Assembly (NCBI RefSeq): GCF_000003855.2
Contig: NW_003101682.1
Coordinates: 4,389,306-4,453,305 of the forward strand
Direction: 5' to 3'
Source: Blastomyces gilchristii SLH14081
Lineage: Eukaryota > Ascomycota > Eurotiomycetes > Onygenales > Ajellomycetaceae
Length of the DNA: 64,000 bases
Part shown: one piece after another, positions 48,834 through 59,175 of the stretch
Layout: each line of letters begins with the position of its first letter
Numbering within the stretch: position 1 is the stretch's first letter
Made by a program: the position numbers and the translations under genes
Notes under the pieces: generated by a model
The model's database searches: none
Seen by the model: the letters and a program-made list of their open reading frames with translations, nothing else
Told to the model about the DNA's origin: nothing

Positions 48834-49372
48834 AGTTATATCTCTGATCATATTAAGACTTCATAACAGCTTCATGTGACTTATTACTTCTCTTAAGATA
48901 ATTATATTTATTCTACAGATATCTGAATCAGTTTTTAATCACTTTGTAATATTATTCAGATGCAATATAGAAGAATCTGATTAATAAATATAAGAATTAT
49001 ACTTTTACACAGAGTTAGTAGATTTCTTCTTATATAGTAATAAAATACTGCTGCAGTACTGCTTCAGCTATTATCACTTATAAAAAAAAAGAGAGTAACT
49101 ACTTAGAATCTATATAAAATAATTAGATACTTAGCTCTTCTTAAAGAAGTTAGTGATTCATTTTTTCTTCTTATAATATAAAACACTTACTGTTATTTTC
49201 ATATAATTTTCTTAGTATATAAAGTATCTATAATATTCTTTCAATAACTCTGTAGTACATAAGCTCATTATTCAAGTCTGATAGTGAAGTCTACTTATAA
49301 AGCTTCTCATTACATATTATTTTTCTATGTAACACTGCTGTTTAATTACTACTTTAATATTATAATATTAAA
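48834..49372 (+). repeat. Solo LTR D2, mutated
   Basis: 539 bp that align along their length with the unmutated LTR D1 (61232-61774), for example GATGCAATATAG and the AAGCTCATTATTCAAG segment, with C-to-T and G-to-A changes. The flanks ATCTA (48829-48833) and ATTTA (49373-49377) fit one 5-bp duplication with a single C-to-T change. It lies inside the poly(A) retroposon. Confidence 0.78.
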
Positions 49373-49423
49373 ATTTAAATTACTTAATCTGATAACAAGG
49401 TTGAATCAATTAAGCTGTATTAA

Positions 49424-50830
49424 AATCATTGATTGAGAACTTGAGAGATGTAATAATAGAGGAATTACTCATTCTATATATGACTGAGTCTTCTGCATTT
49501 CTCTCTGCATTTCTCTCTGCTTTCTCTGTTTCTTTCTCTGCTGCTTTCTTTCAATCTTCTACACCTGTCTCTGTGTCTGATTCTCTCACTTCTGCTACCT
49601 CTGTTTCTGTGACTCTCACTTCTGCTACTTCTGCTTTCTCTGCTTCTGCTGTATCTGCTTTCATTATCAGCTCTCTCTGTTTTAAGAAGATGTTGCATAA
49701 ACTTAATGAATCATGTTTCTTAGTATGTACACTCTCACTCTTCTTATCAATCTCTAAAACAATTTATTGTACAAAGACTGTGTATGATATAACTATCTAA
49801 AGCTCTGTCACAGATACTGATTATTACATTTATTTTAAATATTCATGATAAAACAATTATTCATTTATATCAGAGAATCACTCTTCTTCTCAACAGTATC
49901 AAGATCATAAGTCTTTTTCTTTTTCATTTTTTCTTTCTGACACCGATTTTCCTATTCTTAGAGAAAATTATTATGAGTTTTATTATATACAAAGTTATGA
50001 TATTTACAGACATCAAGAAACTTTTCATCACTGTCAAATTTAATATTACATATACATTCACTCTGACAAATTTCTTTGAGATGATAGATCTGTATCAGCC
50101 TATTCTCTGATATCTGTTGTCTGACTTTATGATACAGACAAAAGATATCTGTGTTTTCAGAAATGAGAACTCAGATATCATACTCTTTTACACTTACAGA
50201 TGTGAGGCTTGTACACCCTGTCTGAGATGTTGTTATGAGAATGAGCTGTTTGTATGCTGTGTTCTGCTTTCTGTATTTCTCTATGTCTCTCTCTCTCTTT
50301 CTGAGGAGGCTTATGTGTGTTATAATTACATGTACAACTCTAAGATCAGTGAGTGTTCATTTAGTAATTATTATCTCTGTTGTTGCAGTTTTATATACTA
50401 ATAATAGTTCTTAGTTCCTTCAGCATTAGAGGCTATTTTAATTGAAGATGATAACACTGCTAAGACTATTCTCTCTCACTCTCAAGCTTCTCTCAGCACT
50501 TTCTCTCTCTTCTCTGCAAGAAAGATTGTGTGCATATCAGATTGTAAGCATTCAGTCTCAGATGACTTCTGCTATTATTCATTCAGTTCTGTGTTCTCTT
50601 CTTCTTCTGTTGCTTTCATCTCTGTTCTTCCTACTCTGGCTTTTGATCCTGCAGGTCTCATGCTCTTCTTCAATTTTTCTACACACATGTGTACACATTT
50701 CTATATTGGCATTTCAGTCAATCTTGTAATAAATGATATTAATGTTGTATGCAGAGTGATAGAGAAATCAGAGATGTGTACAGTATTATTATAAGAGCAG
50801 CTTACAGCTCTTGAATCTTTTGTAAATCTC
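49424..50830 (+). other. Antisense frames of family A in A5
   Basis: Plus-strand frames opposite to the A5 genes: 49429-49800 (123 aa; 'LIENLRDVIIEELLILYM', Ser/Ala/Thr-rich tract, 'CFKKMLHKLNESCFLVCTL', end YDITI), 50117-50401 (94 aa; Cys cluster 'YRCEACTPCLRCCYENELFVCC') and 50528-50794 (88 aa). Both order and sequence match A1, A2, A3 and A4. These frames are longer and more conserved than expected for noise, but no homologous family is recognised. Confidence 0.55.
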
Positions 50831-51479
50831 GAGTTTTGAGATTTCCTTTGTTTTTGACATTTTTCTTTTTAGGTGATGTGGCATTGGAAATAGATTAAAC
50901 ATGTAACATATGAAAATGAATGAGATGTATAATAACATTTGTCTTTTGCAGCTGACTCTTACAGTTGATAATCAATTCATTATCTCTTGAGTCATTCTCT
51001 TTTCTTTTCTTACACTTTTTCTTTAGCTGCTAGCTACTACTCTTACATGATCTCAATATAATACAGTATTCAGTGACTAGGTTCAGCAGCTTTCATCTTG
51101 TGATTCTGTCTTATGCATTATACTGTCTCTCTTCACTCACTCAGATCACTACAGTGAACAGCTTATCAAAACTAATCTCACTCAATCTCTGAGCATTTTC
51201 AGAGATCAAGATAACTTGGTCTTATACATCTGTGAATGTTTCAGATGATTCATTCTCTGTTATCTCTATGATTGAACTGATGTAAACAGTTGAATTGAAC
51301 TCTAAATTTCTTTTCCTTCTGCAATCTGACTCATATGCAAGTCTGCTGCTTTGAGACTGTTCTTTGCCACATTGTGTCTACTGTCTATAATGTGTTATCA
51401 TACAATCAGCTACAGTCTCATCACTTATTGATGTGTGATATTTATATGATTTCTTCATTACTTCTTATTCTTTTCTTAC

Positions 51480-53500
51480 AATTATGAAAAGATCAGAATA
51501 AGTAAGATCATCTGATTTATAAGCATCTATGATTTCTCTTACTTTGTAAGACTTTTCAATTATAAGTCTCTTCTTTTTCAATGCTGATAATAGTGCTGCA
51601 GATAATTATAATCTACTCAGATCTTGTATCTTTATCTTTACAAGATATGAATTATTTAGTAAGTTGTGTAAGATCTGTCTCTCTGATTCTTGTAATGTAT
51701 ATATTCTCAGAGAATGTGATTTGAGTATTTTATAGAGCTCAAATCATCTAGATTGAAACTTCTCAGAACTCTTATTATATATAAGAACTCACATTCTCAT
51801 GTTAAGACTCAATTCTTTAACTAGTGAGTCTTGTATTCTTTTTGATTCAATTGCTCAGTTCAGAAGTAACTTATTAGCTTTTGTGTGTGTGTGACTGATC
51901 TGTTTCAATCTTGATTCTGTATTCATGACTGCTGTGTCTATAACTGCTACTACTGCATCTGTAACTGCTGTTTCTACTGTGTCTGTAACTGTTGTATCTG
52001 CAACTGCTGTTTCCTTTCTCATCTTTTCTAAAGTATTCTCCAGAATGCATGAATACAACTCATATAACAGATAGAATGATGAACACTTGAAGACTGCATG
52101 CTGCTGAATTCATGTGACTAATAGCATCTGACTGAGATATTCATCTCATAATCTTGTAGACTTGCTTACTAGATATTTTATCAGTATATTGCTCAGAATT
52201 CAATTCAAGCATTTCATCTTCTCATTTATTCATGAGTGATATGATGTTGTTCTATGATATCTTGTCTGTAACTAGCTCATGAAATGCCTCACTGCTTCTT
52301 CTATGAGATTTGCATCATTATCAGTTAGAATCTCACACAGTATTTCATAATTGACATAGATCTCATTATATAGAAACTTTATCATCATCTTCTCTATCAT
52401 CTCTGAAACTGCTTTCAAAACTGATCAGTCAGTAGTGTAGTCAATAGCAGTGATTATTTAACAATTTTCATTTAATATTCACAGTAATATATCTATAAGA
52501 TTCATCTCTTATTATTCAAATGATTGTATTGTACATTTTATCTGATATTATACTTTCTCATATTCTAATCCTTTCTTAGATACTTTCACAACCTGACAAT
52601 TTGATCACTCATGAGTGTATGTCTGAATATTCTCAGTCATGCTTAATCAGTATACTCTTGATTAGAGTATACTTATTAGTTCAGAGCTTTCTAAGTGACT
52701 GAATTCCTTGTGCATGTGAGTCCCTAAGTCATATTTCAATGAATATTCTAGATAGAGAGCTTGTATATATTCTAGATCATGACAAAGTATAACATCATTT
52801 TTCAATTTCCTCAGCTTGAAGTTCAGAAGCATCTCTTCTACTACTTTCATAAGACACTTATTATTTGATATCTTGCTATTTCTTAAGTGAGAGATCATTG
52901 TATTCACTCATTCTGATTTCTTGTATTCTCTCAGTATATTTAACATGAACTTCTCTTATATCTAGTTCACAGAACTCTTATTCATGAAATCAGATCTGTA
53001 ACTGATTGTATTAGATATCACAGTATTCAATCTCAATCAGTATTTAATATGAAGATTATACACTTAGAACTCTGAGATTCAACATACTAAGCATTTGAAA
53101 GGTTTTATTATTAATTATAGATAGATAAGGCTTTTATGATCTGTGATCACTGTTGTTGTATAACTATTGTCAATATATCTATCTCACAATGTCAGTGTAT
53201 ACTTAATTACTAGTAATTTCTTTTCATACACTGAGTAATTAAGTTCAGCATCTGATAGTTTTCTATCATCATATATCATCAGATGCAGCTTGTTATTCTT
53301 ACTCATCTGTAGAAGAGTATCTCTGATAGCTCATTCAGATGCATCTATCTCAATGTAGCAAGGTTTATCATGATCTGATTGAATAAGCACTGAGAATGTT
53401 ATTATACATTTTCTCAGTGTGAGAAAAGCCTCTTCACATATGATATTTCAGATAATTAACTGAAACTTCTTCTTCTATAGATTAGTATTCATTTCACTTA
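51480..53500 (-). pseudogene. Integrase and RNase H of A5
   Basis: On the minus strand: the frame 51855-52058 carries the Val-Ala-Asp-Thr linker and 'ESRLKQISHTHTKANKLL'; 52662-52907 is the zinc-finger region ('MHKEFSHLESSELISIL'); the RNase H segment lies at about 53000-53480. The integrase core around 52260-52460 keeps the 31 codons that are missing from A4. Confidence 0.8.
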
Positions 53501-56500
53501 AGAGATCTGAGAGTGATACAGCTATTCATGTAAAATCTTTAATAAATCTGTGATAATATAAGATCAACTTAAGAAACTGTTATACATAATATACATTTCT
53601 TAACTGCAGTTAATTCACTATAACATTCAATTTCTTCAGAATGAGATATATACAGTTATTACTTACTACATATTCTATAAACTTCAACTCTTCTATTTCA
53701 AACACATACTTTGTTAATTTAGTATAGAGCTTATACTCTGTCAGAGTTATAAGCACTTTATCAAAATGCTTCAGATATTCATTATATGAGTTTGAGAAGA
53801 CTAGAATATTATTCAGATATACAAGATATGAGATTTCATTCTGTTTATAAAGAATTGTATTCATTATTATTTGAAAGATGATAAATATATTTATCAGATC
53901 AAATGACATTATCAGGAATTTAAACTTCTCTCATTATATATTAAATACAGTTTGTGATACTTAGACTGGCCGCTGGGACCATGAATTTCACATTTGGTCT
54001 CATTTGGTCTGGTCTCATACATTTCTTGGCGTGAATCCCGCTGGGACTGGTCAACAAAAAAACATGTAAAGTGACTATATATCAGATCTTAAAATGAAAC
54101 CATGACTTGAAAAAAATGAGAAAGTGGTCCCATTTGGTCTCATTTAGTCCCATTCTTGGCATAAAGTTACTATTTTTAGACATTTTAAGGTTTTTTTTAG
54201 ACTATTTTTAATTTTTTAAAAAGTAACACTTTTTGGTAACACTCAAATGAGATTTAAAGTCATTTAAAGCAATAAAAATAATTTAAATTGAGAAGTGGAA
54301 ATCATGGTTTCATTTGGAAAATGTGACAAGAGTAGAGAGTAAGTCCCACTGGGACAGTATGAGACTACTATCTAATGTTAAAACCGTGTAATGGGATCAG
54401 TTGAATTGGTAATGAGACTATCAAAAAATCTGGTCCTGGTCCCAGACACGGTCACACGGTCAGTCTAGTGATACTGACAGTTTATCTACATAGATCTGTC
54501 AGTATTCTGAGAGAAAATCAATCTTCAATAGATATTAAGTGTTTCTATCTGTATTCAACTGTTATTGAATTCATGATAGTGAATATTCATTCTTGATTAT
54601 AAGCTTATTAAGTACTTAATAATTGACACACATCTGTCACTTCTCATCTGTCTTTTTCATGAATAGAACTGAAAAGCATCATACACTTAATAAGAGTTAT
54701 ATGAGATCATATTCTAGAAGGTCTGTGATCTGATACTTCTGTTCTTCAATATGTGTTTGTAACAGAGAGTACACATTTTGATTAACTGATTTTATGTTCT
54801 CTGTGTTAATCTCATGTACAAATTGTCATGTCAGCAGCAATTTCAGTGAAAAATCTGTTCAGAAGATCTTTTCATACTTCTTCAGAAGTTTCTTCATACA
54901 CTTATTCTTCTACATATCTTTTATCTTAGTTTTCTCTGCTTCTGAGTTCTGTATGACATACAGAATTCTTTCAGATAAGGTCTTATAAATCATTCTCTTT
55001 GCTTATTAATGTATAAGCAGATTTAACTCTTTTATATCAGAGATGTGAAATATTCTTCTCATATCAGTTAATAGAATTGTATGAACTGTTTTCTTTCTAT
55101 CAGTTAACTGTATATAATATGTACATCATTGAATCTGTGAATTGAATCTTTGAAATCAATTGAGTCTGAGAATAAGGTTGTATTTCACATTCTGCAGCTC
55201 TCATACTTAAATATAGCAAGATCATTCTTTAAAGTGCAAGAGAACTCTTACTCTTATAGATAATATTAAATATTAGTTATTAGATAATCTTATATATCAG
55301 AGATTCTTCACTCAGCAGATCTCTTTCAGTCTTTAAATTATATAATTATTAATATATTGTGTAGAAGCTTCTATATTCACTAATACTTTTACAGTCATCT
55401 CTCAATTCTTACTCAAGTGCTCTCTATATATAAACATTTTAAGTCTTAAGATATTGAGATGAGTATTCACTTCATTCTCATCTATGCCTCAGTCAGAAGT
55501 CTGCTTTTTCTTGATATTTACAGAATTCAGAGAGTCATCTAACACAGATATCTCTTTCACTTTGAAGACTTTTTATAGAATATCAGTGAGTGTCTCTGAG
55601 CTCACTGATTCTGCTAGTTTTTTAACTCTCTTGCTTTTCTTAACTGTGCACACTATATGTAATTCTTTGTATCATGATTTTAGCATTCACAGTTGAAGTA
55701 AGCTTAATACTCATGATATCAAGATTTTCACTCAGAGAATTTATTTTTCAGAGAATTCAGTACTTTAGTAATGATATTCAGATCTAGATTTATCACATTC
55801 AGATATATAATCTGTGTTATAAAAGTCTGATTGTCTGTTCTCTGTTAAGATACACTCAATTGCAGTATTTTCTATTATAATTGACTTACTTATTTCTGTA
55901 CAATGAGAATATTATATACTTCTTTCATTATATCTGATTATAAGATTAAGTATTTTCATTTCACTCTCAACTCAGATGTAAGATCATGAATGAAGATCTA
56001 TAAATAGAAAGATATTAAAAGCTCTTTATTCAATGTGAGATAGTGTAAGCTGAAGTGTGTGAAATATAATATAAGATTACTCACTTATCTACACTCAGTG
56101 AAGTATTTATAACACTTATCTTATATATTCACTTCCTCAAAGTTATGTAAGATTCATTTGAAAAACTCATTTCATTTCATGAGAATGAATATTACTCTGA
56201 GTCTGTAAGATTTATCTTTTTATTAGTTATTTATAATGACTTCACTTTTCTATGTAGAAATGCAGCACATCTTAGAACTTGTTGAAATTCTATTAACTAT
56301 CTATCTATAAGTTCATGTTTAATCTGATAATATAATTGTATCTGACTTAGCTAGCTGATTGCAGCATCATTTTTTCAGTTACTATTAAAGCTTAATAGCT
56401 CTGACAGATCTTCTAACTTGATATATTTCATACTTAAATTCTCATTATATGCAGTGATCTCAGATAATATGTACACTTCTGAGAAAGTTATGAATAATTA

Positions 56501-57288
56501 TAGTGAGATCTTCAGATTTAGTATGATTATCTATCTGTGAAAACATTCTATCTCTTATTACAGATCTATGACCTGATCTTCTCTATTCTTATTAATGATA
56601 GTGATCATGTCAGTGAAGCTCTTCATAGTGAATACTTGATCTGCAGTGAATATCAATTATTGCTTAACTTCTGTCTCAGTCTGTCACTGTGTACACAAGG
56701 TCTGAATCTTATTTAGAATTCTTATACATGTACAGAGTTTTACTTCTGATTTGATAATCTCAGTTACTTTTCTTACTGCTTTAAGTAAACTCTCTGAGAG
56801 ATTCTGTATATCTTTTGATTCAGATAGCAGAGAAGAATGTTATTCATATTAATTAAAAGAGATATTTATTTCAGTAATTTCTTATTAATTATATAATGTC
56901 TATCATTATATCATTATATAATTATATCATGATATGATTATATCATGATATAATTTCTGTTCTTATTATACAACTCTGATAATAGTTATCTCTTCTTTTT
57001 ATTCTTCTGAGTAGAGAGTAATCTTCTTTAAATCTGATTTATCACTCTTATCTCTTTTCTCATATCTTATCTGTTCACATACATAGTATTTATCTGAGTG
57101 TGAAGTTTTTCTTCAATAAGCAGAGCAGTATTAATTAGAAGCTCTTTCACTCACTACTTCTTTATATACTATCTTTTAAGATATTTTAAAATCACACTGA
57201 TATGATAACTATGAATTACTTTATAAATGAAATTATCATATTCTGAAGAAGTCTGCACTTCTTACCAGTTTTCAGACATGCTATCAGA
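53501..57288 (-). pseudogene. Gag, protease and reverse transcriptase of A5
   Basis: On the minus strand. The frame 53610-53909 reads 'YLVYLNNILVFSNSYNEYLKH', the catalytic box with Asn for both Asp. The domain is interrupted by MITE5 just upstream and continues to about 54790. Protease (about 55380) and gag follow; the zinc knuckle near 55640-55690 has lost its first and last Cys. Confidence 0.78.
53962..54467 (+). mobile_element. MITE5, least mutated MITE copy
   Basis: 506 bp. Ends: TAGACTGGCCGCTGGGACC at the left and GGTCACACGGTCAGTCTA at the right, forming imperfect terminal inverted repeats. Perfect 8-bp duplication GTGATACT (53954-53961 and 54468-54475). It keeps many GG, CC and CpG steps while the surrounding A5 is strongly mutated, so it probably arrived late. 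No coding capacity. Confidence 0.93.
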
Positions 57289-57455
57289 TGTGATTCAAAG
57301 ATTGCTTGAGTCAGTGTATAATTACAGATGTACATCAGCTTCTTATATATATTATACTAAATTAATTAGTAGCTGCTATGACCTCTTTACATTCATAAGC
57401 GTGTTTGAAAGCGGCCGCGTTATTATCCGGCGGTTGTACGTTCTTCCGAATTATA
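57289..57455 (-). repeat. Right LTR of A5 (its 5' LTR)
   Basis: 167 bp, TGTGATTCAAAGATTG to TTCCGAATTATA on the plus strand, with an intact GCGGCCGC. Pair of 47172-47338. Confidence 0.9.
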
Positions 57456-57481
57456 TAAGAAGACAATGAATATTTTTCAAG

Positions 57482-57774
57482 TGTAAGAGGCCTACACTGA
57501 ATTGATTAATATAATATTTATAGATCTTATATAACAAAGTGAAAAATATTAAAGAAGAAAAAGAAAGAGAAAGTGTGAGAATCAGTGATCAGAGTGAATA
57601 TTTATACATGTACACAGTGTGTACATAGTGAAGCTTCAGAGTGAAAGAATAGAAATTCTGTGAGTTTTTCAGCTGAGAATCAGTGATTGTGAAAGACTGA
57701 GAATTGAAGCTTTCAGTGAAATCTATGAAGTGTAAAGAAATGATCTATATAATGATCAGACGCAGCCTGTCACA
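57482..57774 (-). repeat. Right LTR of C2 (its 5' LTR)
   Basis: 293 bp, TGTAAGAGGCCTACACTG to CGCAGCCTGTCACA on the plus strand. It is followed by the duplication TCTAA. Confidence 0.9.
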
Positions 57775-57847
57775 TCTAATATTTTTCACTTTTATATTAT
57801 AAGATCTATAAATATCATACTGATTTATTTAATATAAACTTCTTACA
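57775..57847 (+). repeat. 3' LTR of C1, right piece
   Basis: Completes the LTR broken at 37536: TCTAATATTTTTCAC through ACTTCTTACA. It is followed by AGTTT, the right duplication of C1. Confidence 0.88.
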
Positions 57848-57987
57848 AGTTTCATTTTAACATCTGATTAATAGTTATGTTGCATGTTTTTTCCTTAAGT
57901 AGTCTCAGCAGAATTCATGCTAAGAAATGTATAAGATCAGATTCAATAAGATTAAATATGAAATTTATAATTCTGTTAATTAGTCTA
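57848..57987 (-). mobile_element. Right piece of MITE2
   Basis: Starts with the C1 duplication AGTTT, continues the MITE sequence that stopped at 23688, and ends in the terminal repeat TTAGTCTA. It is followed by AAGATAGT, which matches 11531-11538. Confidence 0.9.
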
Positions 57988-57994
57988 AAGATAG

Positions 57995-58498
57995 TAAACT
58001 AACTGATAAGATTATAAATTTTATATTTTATCTTATTTAGTCTAGTCTTATACATTTCTTAATATCAATTCTGCTGAGACTAGTTATTAAAACAACATAT
58101 AAAGTAACTATTTATCAGATCTTAAAATGAGACTATAACTTAGAAAAAATATAAAAGTAATCTTATTTAGTTTTATTTAGTTTCATTCTTAGTATAAAGT
58201 TATTTTTTTAGACATTTTAAGGTTTTTTTATACTATTTTTAATTTTTTAAAAAGTAATGCTATTTAGTAATACTTAAATGAGATTTAAAGTCATTTAAAG
58301 TAATAAAATGAATTTAACTTGAGAAGTGAAAATCATGATCTTATTTTGAAAATGTGACATAAATAGATACTAAGTCTCACTGAGATAGTACAAGACTACT
58401 CTCTGATCTTAATACTGTGAAATGAGATCAATCAAATTGGTAATGAGACTATCAAATATTCTGGTCCTGGTCTCAGACACGGTCACACACTCAGTCTA
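57995..58498 (+). mobile_element. MITE3
   Basis: 504 bp with terminal repeats TAAACTAACTG (mutated TAGACTGGCCG) and ACTCAGTCTA. The 8 bases after it are GAAGGTAG (58499-58506). The bases before it, before MITE2 was inserted, were GAAGATAG (11530-11537): one G-to-A difference. MITE2 therefore landed on the very edge of MITE3. Confidence 0.85.
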
Positions 58499-59175
58499 GA
58501 AGGTAGAGAGTGGAAGTGATAGAAGAGATTGCGCCAGCAGCAAAGCGAGCGTAAGTGAGCGTTTAATGCTTATACATGTACAAATAGATAATAAATTATA
58601 TTATTTATCAAGCTTATCTTCTTATAGCTCTGTGTAGCATAGATATATAATTACTGAGCTCTGTTTAATTATAAATAGAATCAATATGATTAATATGTGT
58701 GCATAGTAACACCAGTATAAAAAATCACAAAAAAACTCAAATTTATAGTGACACTACAGGCTGCCGTACATAGTAACATAACATTACATGGTATATTCCG
58801 CACATAGCATATATTGAGTAGGCTTTTTGTTCGATTGCAGATATACATGCAAGCAACAAAATTATCAAAGACCCCTCCCTACCTGTCAAATTGTTTCTTA
58901 TGTGTAGAGCGGTATGTTCTTGCTGAACACTCTAAATAATCGCATTATGAAAGAAAGTCCAAATCATTGGCAAAAATCGTGACATGGTGGTCGATCTGAA
59001 TTTTTATATTCTCTCAAAAATTATCTGTTCCTCATGGGTGGTTTGCAAGTAACGTGGCCTTAAATTGAACACTAAAGCTCAATGGAACCAAAGGCCACCG
59101 AGCTGTGAACGCCTTGTGAGGTTCCTCGTGTGTATTTATGTGAAGTCTATGTGGTTATATGTTCAGTGGCGCTTG
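58499..59175 (+). other. Start of the unmutated island; non-coding
   Basis: The composition changes here from CpG/CpC-poor repeats to ordinary sequence (GCGCCAGCAGCAAAGCGAGC at 58530). No coding frame is recognised. The region holds the left arm of the inverted repeat (58706-58790), AT-rich stretches near 58600-58700, and the 3' flank of the PBDC1-family gene. Confidence 0.6.
58706..58790 (+). repeat. Left arm of an inverted repeat around the gene
   Basis: Contains CACAAAAAAACTCAAATTTA, then GTGACACTACAGGCTGCCGT and AGTAAC. The reverse complement of 60765-60835 has the same blocks in the same order with small indels. The ACAGGCTGCCGT...AGTAAC block resembles terminal repeats of fungal Tc1/mariner-type elements. 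Confidence 0.6.

Larger units (their letters stand above)
47982..49423 (-). mobile_element. Poly(A) retroposon with dimeric tRNA-like units
   Basis: An insertion in A5 flanked by the 13-bp duplication AATCATTGATTGA (47969-47981 and 49424-49436). On the plus strand it begins with a T run at 47982-47999, so it is a minus-strand element with a poly(A) tail. Upstream of a tail segment of about 100 bp it carries two tandem units with a 267-bp period. Each unit has a tRNA-like start. Further sequence (48630-48833 and 49378-49423) lies at its 5' side, with solo LTR D2 in between. It is best read as a SINE-type element; the 5' part is unassigned. Confidence 0.68.
47172..57455 (-). mobile_element. Gypsy family A copy A5, nested in C2
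   Basis: A complete minus-strand family A copy near the 5' LTR of C2, with the 4-bp duplication TAAG (47168-47171 and 57456-57459). LTRs: 47172-47338 and 57289-57455, 167 bp each. It contains a poly(A) retroposon (47982-49423) and MITE5 (53962-54467). Net length is about 8.3 kb, in agreement with A4 plus its deletion. Domains on the minus strand: gag about 57288-55450, protease about 55420, reverse transcriptase about 54790-53580 (split by MITE5), RNase H 53480-53000, integrase 52920-51480. Confidence 0.92.
37537..57774 (-). mobile_element. Gypsy family C copy C2, nested in the C1 LTR
   Basis: A minus-strand copy of the same family, inserted in the 3' LTR of C1 with the perfect duplication TCTAA (37532-37536 and 57775-57779). 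LTRs of 293 bp each: 37537-37829 and 57482-57774. It holds LINE L2 and element A5. Its net length is about 5.56 kb, shorter than C1 mainly because of a deletion of about 135 bp that removes most of the chromodomain. Confidence 0.92.
23689..57847 (+). mobile_element. Gypsy chromovirus family C copy C1
   Basis: A full-length element inserted in MITE2, with the 5-bp duplication AGTTT at 23684-23688 and 57848-57852. The 5' LTR is 23689-23961; the 3' LTR starts at 37289, is split by C2 at 37537, and finishes at 57847. Element A4 (28114-36321) lies in its integrase. Net length after removing nested elements is about 5.7 kb. Domain order: gag with zinc knuckle, protease, reverse transcriptase, RNase H, integrase, chromodomain. 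Confidence 0.92.
11539..57987 (-). mobile_element. MITE2, one MITE split by 46 kb of nested insertions
   Basis: Three pieces of one MITE are separated by other elements: 11539-11731, 23508-23688 and 57848-57987. Without the inner duplications they add up to about 505 bp, the family length. The outer ends carry the inverted repeats and the same 8-bp duplication AAGATAGT at 11531-11538 and 57988-57995. The first gap is element A2 (duplication ATTT), the second is C1 (duplication AGTTT). Confidence 0.9.
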
